Shown: positions 7,462 to 16,827, counted from the first letter of the stretch. The stretch is 64,000 nt of DNA from JBNKZU01 sp050301795 (GCA_050301795.1 JBNKZU010000033.1:1-64000), one strand, 5' to 3'. Numbers and translations: made by a program. The notes: a model not told the origin generated them from the sequence alone.

Positions 7462-8766
7462 CTATCTTATGCTCTTTAGTAGTGATTCAATCACATCATA
7501 GGTGTAGTGCAGTTCGTCATCACTGACACAGTAGGGCGGCAGCAGGTATAAAACATTACCAAGCGGCCTTAACAAAAGGCCACGTTCAAGAAAATAGGGC
7601 TTAATCTTCTGTCCGACTGATGCAGTATAGCCCTTCTCTCCAGTGACAAGATCCATTGCTGCAATCGTTCCGCAAACTCGGGGATGATCAACCAATGGCG
7701 AAGCCGACAATATCTCGAGTCGCTCATGGTGAATAGCTGAGATCTGTGGCAGTCGATCCATCATCCCGTCGCTCATAAACAACTCTAACGATGCATTAGC
7801 CGCAGCGCAGCTTATCGGATTAGCAGTAAACGAATGACCGTGTGTGAAGGCTTTATCAAAGCTTTCATCAAGAAATGCTTCATAGATGGTATCAGTACAA
7901 ACCGTAAGCGACAGTGGTAAAGCGCCTCCGGTTAATCCTTTTGATAGGCAGATCAGGTCTGGTTTAACACCTGAGGTATCCGCAGCAAAGAGTTTGCCGG
8001 TTCGTCCGAAGCCGGTCATCACCTCGTCAAAGATCAGCAAGATCCCATAGGGCGCTATACGTTGCTTTAGTGCCTGCAAAAACTCAGCGCGGCACATTCG
8101 CATCCCACCTGCGCCCTGAATTAGCGGCTCAATAATCATCGCAGCGGTATCATTACCGTGCTGTTCTAAATAGTGATCCAGCACTTTTAACGCCTTGGCC
8201 TCTTTGGCCTCTACCTCACCATCTCCAGTCCACGTCTCTGGATATACCAATGTATCGACCTTAAAGAGCAGCTCATTAAACGACTCAAAAAAACCTGATC
8301 CTTTTCCAGCCGACATTGCTCCGACAGTATCGCCATGATATCCCCCCTCAAAAACGAGAAAGCGATGTCGTTGTTGATTAATATTCTGCCAGTATTGAAA
8401 TGAAATCTTGATTGCCACCTCAACTGCGGTCGAGCCATTGTCCGAGAAAAAGACCCGATTTAGATCGCCGGGGAGGAGTGAGGTTATCAATTTCGCAAGA
8501 CGAATTGCCGGTTCATGTGTAAACCCGGCAAAGATCACCTGTTCAAGCTTGGATGCCTGATGCGCGATCGCCGATGAGATCTCAGGATGAGCATGCCCGT
8601 GCACATTCACCCACCATGAGGAGATCATGTCCAGATACTCCTTTCCCTCGGCATCAACAAGCTTGATCCCTTTTGCTGAGACAATCTCAATCGGGTCTAG
8701 CGCGGTTTGCTCCTGGGTAAACGGGTGCCAGATATGACGACGATCAACTTTGATATGTTCACTCAT
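7462..8766 (-). CDS. bioA: BioA, adenosylmethionine-8-amino-7-oxononanoate aminotransferase
   Basis: PLP-dependent class III aminotransferase that converts 8-amino-7-oxononanoate to 7,8-diaminononanoate with S-adenosylmethionine as amino donor, in biotin synthesis. The 434-residue protein opens with the BioA signature RRHIWHPFTQ and has SSWWVNVHGH (about 49-58), GGYHGDTVGAMS (about 142-153), IFDEVMTGFGRTG (about 246-258) and the PLP lysine in CLSKGLTGG (about 276). No other biotin gene is in view. The gene ends 1 base before the sensor kinase, an unusual partner. Length is normal for BioA. Confidence 0.95.
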   Translation of the reverse strand: MSEHIKVDRRHIWHPFTQEQTALDPIEIVSAKGIKLVDAEGKEYLDMISSWWVNVHGHAHPEISSAIAHQASKLEQVIFAGFTHEPAIRLAKLITSLLPGDLNRVFFSDNGSTAVEVAIKISFQYWQNINQQRHRFLVFEGGYHGDTVGAMSAGKGSGFFESFNELLFKVDTLVYPETWTGDGEVEAKEAKALKVLDHYLEQHGNDTAAMIIEPLIQGAGGMRMCRAEFLQALKQRIAPYGILLIFDEVMTGFGRTGKLFAADTSGVKPDLICLSKGLTGGALPLSLTVCTDTIYEAFLDESFDKAFTHGHSFTANPISCAAANASLELFMSDGMMDRLPQISAIHHERLEILSASPLVDHPRVCGTIAAMDLVTGEKGYTASVGQKIKPYFLERGLLLRPLGNVLYLLPPYCVSDDELHYTYDVIESLLKSIR

Positions 8767-8832
8767 AGAATAGTGGTCTTACGGTTATCTAATGGCGCCA
8801 TTATGGACACACCATAGCAAGATTGCGAGTTG

Positions 8833-9660
8833 CTAGATCTGATAACTGCTTTTCAGTACCCATTGGGGTGAACTGTAGTTGTGTGTATAGACACTCCCCT
8901 CATTCACCCAGAAATCGTGGCGGTTAAACATATACTTTGGTCGATAATCCCCTGAAAGTAAGGCCAAAGGATAACGTCTTACCGAAAAGCCATTAACCTT
9001 TTGAGTCGCCTCAAGCAGAAACTCTTTCCCATTTTTAAAAAGAACAACCCATGCATGACCTTCACGCTTGTAATGCCCCATCACAACACGCGCATCCTCA
9101 CCCATCTCAATCAACCAATCCGCCAGCGCAATCGCATGGTCTTCGCAATCACCGCGACTAAAACTAAACGCCTGCCGACTCGTTTGCCATACCTCATTTC
9201 GACCGGGATAGAGCAGATGGTCAAACTGATAGCTCTTTTTACGAGATAGCGTTAAATAGGGAATCCAAAGATTATCGGTCTCAAACGGAGAATACCCCTC
9301 CAAATATGAGTTGACTAACTGATGATGGTTTTCAATATTTGGTGCGGATGCAAATAACTCCGTCAAGCCATGACGTGAATAGATCAAAATGCTATCAACA
9401 CCATCATTCTTGGCAATAGAGTGTTTTAATGTGCGCTCCGACAGATGCTCATTATTCGAAAGAATATGCATCCCCTGACCATAAATGGACGATGGACTGA
9501 GCAGCTTTTTATGATCCGCAATCAAATCAGGCGAAAGCTCATCGATTGATGAATGCTCGCCCAACTGGTTCTGCTTCTGTTCAAGCGAGTAACCGATGAA
9601 AAAGAGAATAAAGAGAAAGCTGAACAGAATCCTGAGTAGAGAGGCAAAAAGCCCTTTCAT
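8833..9660 (-). CDS. membrane-anchored transglutaminase-like cysteine protein
   Basis: Protein of 275 residues with an N-terminal membrane anchor (about 8-25) and a periplasmic transglutaminase-like core. The presumed catalytic residues are all present: Cys172 in RGDCEDHA, His202 in EGHAWVV and an acidic residue, Glu217, in LLEATQ. The segment before the cysteine contains the WQTSRQAFSFSRG lead-in common to this superfamily. The reaction is unknown; bacterial relatives include peptidases and amide-bond-forming enzymes. It overlaps the DUF350 gene by 4 bases (downstream start inside upstream stop), so the two are probably co-translated and may act together at the membrane. Confidence 0.75.
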   Translation of the reverse strand: MKGLFASLLRILFSFLFILFFIGYSLEQKQNQLGEHSSIDELSPDLIADHKKLLSPSSIYGQGMHILSNNEHLSERTLKHSIAKNDGVDSILIYSRHGLTELFASAPNIENHHQLVNSYLEGYSPFETDNLWIPYLTLSRKKSYQFDHLLYPGRNEVWQTSRQAFSFSRGDCEDHAIALADWLIEMGEDARVVMGHYKREGHAWVVLFKNGKEFLLEATQKVNGFSVRRYPLALLSGDYRPKYMFNRHDFWVNEGSVYTHNYSSPQWVLKSSYQI

Positions 9661-9887
9661 CCCTTAAAACCGAAGGTCACAATCAGGGCGACAAATAGCA
9701 GGATAGTTGAGGCAAATATCGCCACAGCAATATTTCCCTTCTTCATCTCCTGTTCAATATTGATCTCCTTTAATAATCTATCGTCAATTAATTGCAGTGC
9801 TTTAACACCAACAAACAGCGCGACGATAGTGTAAAGCAGGTTGACACCAAGATTGATTATGGTTGCACTTAAAAAATCGAGTTCCAT
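9657..9887 (-). CDS. DUF350 family small membrane protein
   Basis: A 76-residue protein with two membrane segments (about 8-28 and 52-74) joined by a loop containing IEQEMKKGNIAVAIFAS, the characteristic DUF350 stretch. The family's function is unknown. Members often sit in gene neighbourhoods with peptide-modifying or ATP-grasp ligase enzymes. Here the partner is a transglutaminase-like protein whose start overlaps this stop by 4 bases. Some DUF350 proteins carry two such units; this is the single-unit form. Confidence 0.75.
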   Translation of the reverse strand: MELDFLSATIINLGVNLLYTIVALFVGVKALQLIDDRLLKEINIEQEMKKGNIAVAIFASTILLFVALIVTFGFKG

Positions 9888-9960
9888 CAGATCACCTCAA
9901 AATAATTTTCGCAAAAGGATACGATTATTGAGTGGTTTTTGCCAGATGGAGCGCAGTGGC

Positions 9961-10389
9961 TCAGGCCTTGGGAAAATCCTTAAGACAGCACCGACCTGAG
10001 GGGTTGCTGCTCTCACATGCACAGGCACCCGCTTTGGTTTGGGCAGCCACATAATCTCTCACCTCAGGGGTTCTGTTAAAGTCAGCGTAAGTAACGCCGT
10101 AGCAGTAACATAAAAGCGCATCATCGGATTGCGCCTTTATACCCACACTGGTTCGAAGCTGCGGCTGAGAGACCACCGAATCATCGCTACCGAAATAGAC
10201 CACATCACAGGCTGGGGCATCACAAAAATAGTAGTGCTCCGCTACGCCCTGCCAGCGCCACGGCTCCTTGAGGTGAAGGGTAATGGTACGCACAGAGACC
10301 TCTGAACACTCACGGGAACAGACAGGACAGTGATGCTTGGCAGAAGATGGACGTATCTTGTCGGCAGAGGCAGAACAGCAGGAGTTCAT
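9961..10389 (-). CDS. CopZ-like / BFD-like [2Fe-2S] and zinc-binding protein
   Basis: Cysteine-rich soluble protein of 142 residues. An N-terminal Cys cluster (CC at 4-5) and a zinc-ribbon-like CPVCSREC (about 21-28) precede a segment with YYFCDAPACDVVYF (about 53-66). The C-terminal half has LLCYCYGVTYAD (about 93-104), then CACESSNPSGRCCLKD, the spacing of a bacterioferritin-associated-ferredoxin-like [2Fe-2S] site. This arrangement resembles the N-terminal extension of Archaeoglobus-type CopZ copper chaperones and standalone relatives. A role in copper or iron handling is inferred from the family. It is a single gene, 73 bases after the DUF350 gene's start on the same strand. Confidence 0.65.
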   Translation of the reverse strand: MNSCCSASADKIRPSSAKHHCPVCSRECSEVSVRTITLHLKEPWRWQGVAEHYYFCDAPACDVVYFGSDDSVVSQPQLRTSVGIKAQSDDALLCYCYGVTYADFNRTPEVRDYVAAQTKAGACACESSNPSGRCCLKDFPKA

Positions 10390-10662
10390 TGGGAATACTC
10401 ATATAAAATCTTCCCAAAGATTACCATAAAAAACCTTGATAGTTATGTGACTGCTTATGGGAGAGTTACACTGGGACTAACCCTGGTTAACCCTAAAAGC
10501 ATAAGTCAACGAATGTTCCGAGTTGTGCTTGGATAAGTTCTGCAATTGATAAATTCTTAAAATATGTTAGGGGTAGGCACTACTACCCTTAGAGGACTAT
10601 TAATAACTGTACCTATCCAAACGAATCCACATAAATTAACCATATAAACTTGAAATGATGAG
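10390..10662. other. non-coding stretch with hairpin (10568-10591)
   Basis: No gene is seen. A 9-base-pair stem with a 6-base loop (TAGGGGTAG at 10568-10576 against CTACCCTTA at 10583-10591, one G-T pair) lies 95 bases beyond the stop of the AT-rich accessory gene. It may be that gene's weak 3' end, but there is no T tract on either side. The region marks the border between AT-rich sequence above and ordinary sequence below. Confidence 0.4.
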
Positions 10663-12216
10663 CTATCTAATTAATGGTTGATAGTCTTCTTCATTTACTG
10701 GGAAAGCCTCAATATTTCCATCGATTGCGCTTCTATCTAAAATAATTCCATCATTAGGCTGGCCGTCCATAAAGAGAGAATTTTTAAGATGTATTGTATG
10801 AAAATGAGCCTCAGTAGGTTCTGACGATGGATCTAATATAATCTCCCCCATTCTCACTCCATTACCATCACATGTATCTTTGTAGCTATCCTTTGTATTA
10901 ATCTCCATAATCCAAATTCTTCTTGGCAACCATTTCAATCTATAATAATTTTTTACTTCATTTGACATGTTGCTTGACAATACTGATGTTCTAAAATCAG
11001 ACCTATCTTGTAGATAAACTCTAAATACAAGATCTGGCATATTAAACTCATTAAAATCATATCCAGACAGTGTATCGGTTAACAGTCTAAGACATGTTTC
11101 TTTTGCTTCATCTCCATCAATAAAAACATCTGTAGGAAGAAAGGGAATAGCAATTACTGTATCTTCTAGCTTGTAGTAATTAGTATTATCCCCGATTGGT
11201 AGAGCAACGTATGGCCCTGTATTGTCGTTATGAATAAAGAGAGGCTCTATCCAGCTTGCAGAATCAAATAGTTTATTCTGTGATGGCCAATTTTTTGGCT
11301 GTTCAATTTTTATAAGATCTTCTTTGCCCCATCCATGACCTATTAAAAGGACAGCATGCCCCTCATTTGGTTTAGGAAAAAGGGTCAGTAATACAGGTAT
11401 ACCTGACTCTATATATGGATGTAATTTTTGTTTTGCTAATTTCAAAGAATCATACGTAGCAGCATCAGTATAATTTTTTACTGGTATAGCGTGCGGAGAA
11501 TACCCAGCAGCTCGAATTGCCTCCATGATTTGATCAATATTCAGACCTGTCCGATTGGGTAATGTTCTCCCATTTATAATAAATCTTGTTGCTGCATCAG
11601 TAATTTGTGAAGGATTAAAAGCCGCTTGACCTTCTCGTCTACGCAACGTTCTTAATGCCATCCAAATAGATGCTTGAGCACATGCGCCAACAGCGTTGTC
11701 TTGCTGCATAAAAGGCGTACCATTTATATAGAAAGTTCTTCCAGCAAGATTAACCTGGAATTCATCTTTAGAAAGAATAAAATGCGTTCTTGAATTATGT
11801 TTAGGCGTTAATATTGTGGCGCCTACTGGACTAGAGCTAATCGGCCTTAATGTAACGAATCCTAAATAAGAACCATCAACAGTAGACATATAGTCAATAG
11901 TATCAAGTACAGATTCTGACGGGTTAGCACAGTTAAAGAAATGAATTCGGATACAGTGTTTTGTGACGCTGTACGACCATCTCGAATAATATGCTAGATG
12001 TTCAGCAAAGAAGTCTGGGTCTTGGACACCCTCTTGAACTATTGCTGTCGTAGCACCAACTTCTTGAAGATGTATTATTGTTCTTACTAAAGGTACATAG
12101 CGTGGTTCTTTCGTTCCTAACCCACGCCATTGAGGCAGAATATCTGCAAACATTGAAGCAATACTATCAGTATTAGTATTATCTAGGCATACAACTCGCA
12201 AACGCTGGTCATCCAT
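10663..12216 (-). CDS. papain/C39-like cysteine peptidase-fold protein, AT-rich accessory gene
   Basis: Protein of 517 residues that I do not recognise as a named family. The middle contains a papain/C39-like core with a plausible active site: Gln171-Gln172 before NAVGACAQAS (catalytic Cys179), His287 in EGHAVLLIGHGW, and an Asn/Asp in FIHNDNTGPY (about 328-337). The region before the core (1-165) and the last 180 residues match nothing I know, and there is no signal peptide or membrane segment. The second ATG is chosen because AAGGA sits 6 bases before it; the ATG six bases earlier abuts that site. Codon use is AT-rich, unlike its neighbours. It lies 3' of a tRNA gene with a small protein gene upstream, which suggests horizontal acquisition; defence or toxin roles are speculation. 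Confidence 0.65.
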   Translation of the reverse strand: MDDQRLRVVCLDNTNTDSIASMFADILPQWRGLGTKEPRYVPLVRTIIHLQEVGATTAIVQEGVQDPDFFAEHLAYYSRWSYSVTKHCIRIHFFNCANPSESVLDTIDYMSTVDGSYLGFVTLRPISSSPVGATILTPKHNSRTHFILSKDEFQVNLAGRTFYINGTPFMQQDNAVGACAQASIWMALRTLRRREGQAAFNPSQITDAATRFIINGRTLPNRTGLNIDQIMEAIRAAGYSPHAIPVKNYTDAATYDSLKLAKQKLHPYIESGIPVLLTLFPKPNEGHAVLLIGHGWGKEDLIKIEQPKNWPSQNKLFDSASWIEPLFIHNDNTGPYVALPIGDNTNYYKLEDTVIAIPFLPTDVFIDGDEAKETCLRLLTDTLSGYDFNEFNMPDLVFRVYLQDRSDFRTSVLSSNMSNEVKNYYRLKWLPRRIWIMEINTKDSYKDTCDGNGVRMGEIILDPSSEPTEAHFHTIHLKNSLFMDGQPNDGIILDRSAIDGNIEAFPVNEEDYQPLIR

Positions 12217-12229
12217 TTGCATTCCTTAT

Positions 12230-12262
12230 TACAATAAAAAAAGGCCAGTCTTATAACTGGCC
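12230..12262 (-). terminator. intrinsic terminator of the small accessory gene
   Basis: On the minus strand GGCCAG (12262-12257) pairs with CTGGCC (12248-12243) around an 8-base loop and is followed by a run of eight T. It lies between the small protein gene and the C39-like gene, so the two are not a simple operon unless read-through occurs. Confidence 0.85.
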
Positions 12263-12285
12263 TCATTAAATCAATACTGAACAAT

Positions 12286-12474
12286 TTAGTAAATAGCTAT
12301 ATTTTTCAATTGTTCATATGCGCTTCTTTTTTCTTCACGCATTTTTTCAACCGTACTATCTATTGATGATGCAAAATCTGCGTAGAATGCTTTACGCTGT
12401 TCTTCAGATAACTCCTTACGAGATTTTTCCTTGATAACATCAGCTAATAGGCTACTGAGTACATTTGAGCTCAT
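12286..12474 (-). CDS. small charged helical protein, unknown function
   Basis: Predicted protein of 62 residues, MSSNVLSSLLADVIKEK to LKNIAIY, highly charged and probably all-helical. I do not recognise it. The start at 12474 is preferred over the ATG 30 bases upstream because a GGGG ribosome site lies 7 bases before it, while the upstream ATG has none. It shares the AT-rich composition of the C39-like gene that follows after a terminator. It could be a regulator, chaperone or antidote for that gene; nothing in the sequence decides between these. Confidence 0.55.
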   Translation of the reverse strand: MSSNVLSSLLADVIKEKSRKELSEEQRKAFYADFASSIDSTVEKMREEKRSAYEQLKNIAIY

Positions 12475-12504
12475 TTGGTAACCCCTTTTTATTCCTTGCA
12501 ACAT

Positions 12505-12844
12505 TTAACTATCATTTTAAAGAGTAGTAAATCTTGAAAAATTTACGACCCCTTTTTATCACAATTAAAAAAAAATATCTCAACTAATTTACTCAAACTT
12601 AGACCTAATTGGATATCAGTATTTATAGCCTTAACTAACAAATTTCAAGTCTTCATTATTTGTAAATGTTTAATTAAAAAATCGATTATTAAGACTTATA
12701 AAATATTAATTGGGTAATTAAAAATACTAGTAGAGAAAGTAAAAGGAATAGCTTAAACCTATCTACACTAAGTCTACATAAAATATAAACAAAAGAGCCT
12801 CACAACATAAACTGCTGTAAGACTTTGTTTTTTATAAATATATT
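12505..12844. other. AT-rich non-coding stretch between tRNA and small accessory gene
   Basis: About 340 bases of very AT-rich sequence with no coding frame on either strand. It should hold the promoter of the small accessory gene (minus strand) and, next to the tRNA, the tRNA terminator at 12790-12821. I looked here and at the far end of the patch for a copy of the tRNA 3' end that would mark an integration site and saw none. Confidence 0.5.
12790..12821 (-). terminator. probable terminator of the tRNA gene
   Basis: On the minus strand CTTACAGCA (12821-12813) pairs with TGTTGTGAG (12807-12799), nine pairs including two G-U, with a 5-base loop, followed by the T-rich GCTCTTTTGTTT. It lies 24 bases beyond the tRNA CCA end. 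Confidence 0.45.
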
Positions 12845-12921
<77 letters not shown>

Positions 12922-12997
12922 AAATATGATGATTTGGAAGGGTGGAGAGTATACCGTTAGCTTGTTTTACGGTCACCCCTATTTTTGTTCGATACAT

Positions 12998-13024
12998 AAA
13001 AAAACCCTGCTTATTTGCAGGGTT
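12998..13024 (-). terminator. intrinsic terminator of rpoD
   Basis: On the minus strand AACCCTGC (13024-13017) pairs with GCAGGGTT (13010-13003) around a 6-base loop and runs into a T tract. It lies 24 bases after the rpoD stop and closes the rpsU-yqeY-dnaG-rpoD transcription unit. Confidence 0.9.
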
Positions 13025-13047
13025 CGATTACTCTTTAATAAAGGTTA

Positions 13048-14910
13048 TTACTGTCCAGCATCATTATCAAGGAAGCTACGCAGGTGCTCTGAACGACTTG
13101 GGTGGCGTAGTTTTCTTAATGCTTTTGCCTCAATCTGACGAATACGCTCACGAGTAACGTCAAACTGTTTACCGACCTCCTCTAGGGTATGGTCAGTGTT
13201 CATATCGATTCCAAAGCGCATACGCAGCACTTTTGATTCGCGAGCGGTTAATCCCTCTAGCACAGATTGCGTTGCCTCTCGCAGTCCTTCTGCGGTTGCT
13301 GAATCGACAGGTGAAAGCACGTTGCCGTCCTCTATAAAGTCACCAAGATGCGAATCTTCATCATCGCCAATTGGGGTCTCCATCGAGATGGGTTCTTTGG
13401 CAATCTTAAGCACCTTGCGGATCTTGTCCTCTGGCATCTCCATACGCTCGGCCAGCTCTTCTGGTGTTGCCTCTCGTCCCATCTCTTGCAGCATTTGGCG
13501 AGAGATGCGGTTGAGTTTGTTGATGGTCTCAATCATGTGTACCGGAATACGAATGGTACGTGCCTGGTCGGCAATAGAGCGAGTGATGGCCTGACGTATC
13601 CACCAGGTTGCATAGGTCGAGAACTTGTAGCCTCGACGATATTCAAACTTGTCTACCGCTTTCATCAAACCAATGTTGCCTTCCTGAATTAAATCGAGGA
13701 ACTGTAGGCCACGGTTGGTATATTTCTTGGCGATGGAGATCACCAGTCGCAGGTTAGCCTCGACCATCTCTTTCTTGGCGCGGCGCGCCTTGGCCTCACC
13801 AATCGACATTCGGCGGTTGATATCTTTGATATCCGCAAGCGTCATACGACTACTTTTCTCAATGGCTAAAAGCTTGCCTTGTAGCTTGGTGATTTCGGGT
13901 GAAAGCTCACTCAGCATCTCTGCATAGCTGCTGCCATTGTTGATATGAATATTAACCCACTCAAGATTGGTTTCATTATCCGGGAAGGTGGTAATGAAGT
14001 CTTTGCGAGGCATATTTGCCTCTTGAATACACATGCCCATTATTTTGCGTTCGAGCTGGCGAATACGTGAAACCTGATTTCGTACATTGACCACCATGCG
14101 CTCAACCATTTTCGGTGTCAGTTTAAATTCAAGGAATTTTTCTGACATGGTATTGATAATGGTTTGTGTCTTTTTGTCGATATTATTGTCACCACACTTA
14201 TCGAGTGCAGCAATCGTTTTAGCATAGAGCTTTTGTAGTTCTAAGACATGTTCACGAACATCTTCGATATCGAGCGGCTCTTCCTCCACCGCTTCTTCAT
14301 CGCCATCTTCGTCTTCATCATCATCGTTGTCGTCATCACTATCCTGTACGCTTGCAGGTGTGACATTAATGATGCTGTTATTGGTGTTGATCTCATCTTC
14401 TGCATTAGGGTCAACAAAACCACTCATCATGTCGAGCAGGCGACTTTCACCCGCATCAATCTGGGTGAAGGTGTTTAATAGCGTTTCAATGGTTTCTGGA
14501 TGGTTTGAAAGCGCAATCAGCATCTGCTTCATACCATCTTCTATGCGCTTGGCTATCTCAATCTCGCCTTCACGTGTCAGCAGGTCAACCGAACCCATCT
14601 CGCGCATATACATACGAACCGGGTCTGTGGTGCGACCAAACTCACTATCGACACTTGCAAGAGCTGCTGCCGCTTCTTCGGCTGCATCATCATCGGTAGC
14701 GACATCTGACATCAAAATACTATCGGCATCCGGCGCGGATTCATGCACCATAATGCCCATGTCATTAATCATGCCGATAATGTCTTCAATCTGTTCAGGA
14801 TCAACAATGTCACTGGGAAGGTGATCATTAACTTCTGCGTAGGTGAGATATCCTTGATCCTTTCCACGCGCAATGAGAAGTTTGAGTTGTGACTCTTGCT
14901 GCTGCTTCAT
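13048..14910 (-). CDS. rpoD: RpoD, primary sigma factor sigma-70
   Basis: Housekeeping sigma subunit of RNA polymerase, 620 residues. Region 1.1 (about 1-80, QLKLLIARGKDQGYLTYAEVNDHLP) is followed by region 1.2 (DPVRMYMREMGSVDLLTREGEIEIAKRIE). A very acidic non-conserved stretch lies near 190-215 (DSDDDNDDDEDEDGDEE). Region 2 contains NLRLVISIAKKYTNRGLQFLDLIQEG and the -10-reading YATWWIRQAITR; region 4.2 contains LEEVGKQFDVTRERIRQIEAKALRKLR. It is the last gene of the macromolecular synthesis cluster, 117 bases after dnaG. Length and domains match gammaproteobacterial RpoD, so ordinary TTGACA/TATAAT promoters are expected. Confidence 0.98.
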   Translation of the reverse strand: MKQQQESQLKLLIARGKDQGYLTYAEVNDHLPSDIVDPEQIEDIIGMINDMGIMVHESAPDADSILMSDVATDDDAAEEAAAALASVDSEFGRTTDPVRMYMREMGSVDLLTREGEIEIAKRIEDGMKQMLIALSNHPETIETLLNTFTQIDAGESRLLDMMSGFVDPNAEDEINTNNSIINVTPASVQDSDDDNDDDEDEDGDEEAVEEEPLDIEDVREHVLELQKLYAKTIAALDKCGDNNIDKKTQTIINTMSEKFLEFKLTPKMVERMVVNVRNQVSRIRQLERKIMGMCIQEANMPRKDFITTFPDNETNLEWVNIHINNGSSYAEMLSELSPEITKLQGKLLAIEKSSRMTLADIKDINRRMSIGEAKARRAKKEMVEANLRLVISIAKKYTNRGLQFLDLIQEGNIGLMKAVDKFEYRRGYKFSTYATWWIRQAITRSIADQARTIRIPVHMIETINKLNRISRQMLQEMGREATPEELAERMEMPEDKIRKVLKIAKEPISMETPIGDDEDSHLGDFIEDGNVLSPVDSATAEGLREATQSVLEGLTARESKVLRMRFGIDMNTDHTLEEVGKQFDVTRERIRQIEAKALRKLRHPSRSEHLRSFLDNDAGQ

Positions 14911-15027
14911 ATAGCATTTACCTTAGGTTGATCTCTATCTGGCTCCCTATTCCGCGCAAGGGGAGCGCCAAAACGGTCAATTATAGCCGATAATTGTAAC
15001 TATGCGACCCTGACGCCGCACTTTTTA

Positions 15028-16788
15028 TCACTTTCGTCGCTTTATTTCTCTAATCAAGGTCTGATATCGTCGCTTTTCGGTTTCATCAAGCCCTTCATTT
15101 TGAAACTTTTTAAGTAACTCTTCGTGTTCCTGCTGTAACTGTAGTCGTTCTAACTCATTAAGCGAGTCGGTAAACTCCAACTCAATATCACTATTCTCTT
15201 TATTCAGTAACCAGCCTTGTTGTGCTAACACCATGAGGTGTTTTCCTTCTGGACGATCTCTAAAGTGTTCGAGTATTGCCGCAGTTGTTACATTGGGATA
15301 ACCCTTTAAAAATTCAACTATTTCGAGTAACAGTAAGATTCCTGGAAGTTTAAGTTCCGAGAATCGCTCTGGCGCTTCTATTTGATTCACCAACTCCGGC
15401 ATCTGCATGATTAAGCCTAATACTTTTCTAAGTAGTGTTGGTGGCTGCTTGTTGCTTTTGTGGTGTGGCAACTGTCCCCGAAAGCGGGTGGTGCCATTTT
15501 GTGAGTCAACCAGCTTTGAGGTTTCGGTTCGAGCACGGTTGGCAATTAGATCGGCAATTCGCTCCTTGATGGCACCATCGGCCATTTTCGTCAGTAGCGG
15601 CTTTGCCCGCTCAAGCAACCTTGCCTGACCATCAATCTGGCGCATATCCACATCTTTTGACAATTTATCCAGAAGGAATTCGGAGAGTGTTTGGGCATTT
15701 TTAACGAGCGTATCAAACGCCTCTTTGCCCTGCTTGCGAATCAAGGTATCAGGGTCTTCTCCCTCAGGTAGAAACAGGAATTTTAACTGGCGCTCACCGG
15801 TCATTACCGGGAGTGCATTCTCCATACCTCGCCATGCTGCATCCTGCCCTGCCCGATCACCATCAAAGCAGAAGATCACCTCGGAGCAGGTTCGAAACAG
15901 TCGATTGATATGCTGCTCGGTCACCGCAGTGCCAAGCGTTGCAACGACGTTATAAACTCCAAACTGTGCAAGAGCGACTACATCCATATACCCTTCAACG
16001 ACAATAACCGACTCGATCTTTTTCAGCCGTCGGCGTGCTTCAAATAGTCCATAAAGCTCTTTACCTTTATGGAATACGCTGGTCTCTGGAGAGTTTAGAT
16101 ATTTCGGAGTACCGTCACCGAGAACACGTCCACCAAAGGCGATCACTCGACCACCCTGGTCATGGATCGGAAACATCACCCGCTCCCGGAAACGATCGTA
16201 ACAGCCACTGCTATTCTCTTTTTCGATTACCAGACCTGCGGCGACCAGTTCCTGACACTCGGCACCTGAGGCCTTAATAAAATTGTCCCAGCCTTCAGGT
16301 GCATAGCCGATCGCAAAGTCGCGTGCGATCTCACCGGATAGTCCTCGATCTCGAAGATAATCGATCACCTGTTGTTTGTTTGGGTGTTCACGCAGCTGTT
16401 GCTGAAAATAGCGTTTGGCTCTCTCCAGCAATTGATAGCTGTGCTCCAGTTCTGATTTTGAAACTGAAGGGGCATGTTGATGTGAGTTATCGACCGGGAC
16501 TTGCAATCCGATGGATGAGGCCAGCTCTTTGACAGCCTCGACAAAATCGAGATTCTCATACTCCATTAAAAAACCGATGGCCGTGCCATGAGCCCCACAA
16601 CCAAAACAGTGATAAAACTGCTTGGAAGGACTAACGGTAAACGATGGGGTTTTTTCGTTATGGAATGGACAACACGCCTGATACTCCCTTCCAGCACGTT
16701 TGAGTGGAACGCGACTATCGATCACATCGATGATATCAACTCGTGATACCAGATCATCAATAAAGTTTTGTGGAATTCGTCCCGACAT
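15028..16788 (-). CDS. dnaG: DnaG, DNA primase
   Basis: Synthesises RNA primers for replication and contacts the replicative helicase through its C-terminus. The 586-residue protein has a CHC2 zinc-binding domain (Cys40, His43, Cys61, Cys64), the catalytic core with FGGRVLGDGTPKYLNSPET, and a TOPRIM domain with VVEGYMDVVALAQFG and the acidic FCFDGDRAGQDAA. The C-terminal helicase-binding region is about 430-586. It lies between yqeY and rpoD, as in the conserved macromolecular synthesis operon. Confidence 0.98.
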   Translation of the reverse strand: MSGRIPQNFIDDLVSRVDIIDVIDSRVPLKRAGREYQACCPFHNEKTPSFTVSPSKQFYHCFGCGAHGTAIGFLMEYENLDFVEAVKELASSIGLQVPVDNSHQHAPSVSKSELEHSYQLLERAKRYFQQQLREHPNKQQVIDYLRDRGLSGEIARDFAIGYAPEGWDNFIKASGAECQELVAAGLVIEKENSSGCYDRFRERVMFPIHDQGGRVIAFGGRVLGDGTPKYLNSPETSVFHKGKELYGLFEARRRLKKIESVIVVEGYMDVVALAQFGVYNVVATLGTAVTEQHINRLFRTCSEVIFCFDGDRAGQDAAWRGMENALPVMTGERQLKFLFLPEGEDPDTLIRKQGKEAFDTLVKNAQTLSEFLLDKLSKDVDMRQIDGQARLLERAKPLLTKMADGAIKERIADLIANRARTETSKLVDSQNGTTRFRGQLPHHKSNKQPPTLLRKVLGLIMQMPELVNQIEAPERFSELKLPGILLLLEIVEFLKGYPNVTTAAILEHFRDRPEGKHLMVLAQQGWLLNKENSDIELEFTDSLNELERLQLQQEHEELLKKFQNEGLDETEKRRYQTLIREIKRRK

Positions 16789-16827
16789 CAGTACATTGTA
16801 GTAGCGTTGACCCTACAATGGATAGCC

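Noticed and set aside
10330..10536. Plus-strand frame between the CopZ-like and C39-like genes
   Set aside because: Overlaps the CopZ-like gene's 5' end and has no coding signature.
14248..14824. Long open frames antisense to rpoD
   Set aside because: They mirror the acidic, low-complexity part of rpoD; the minus-strand gene is certain.
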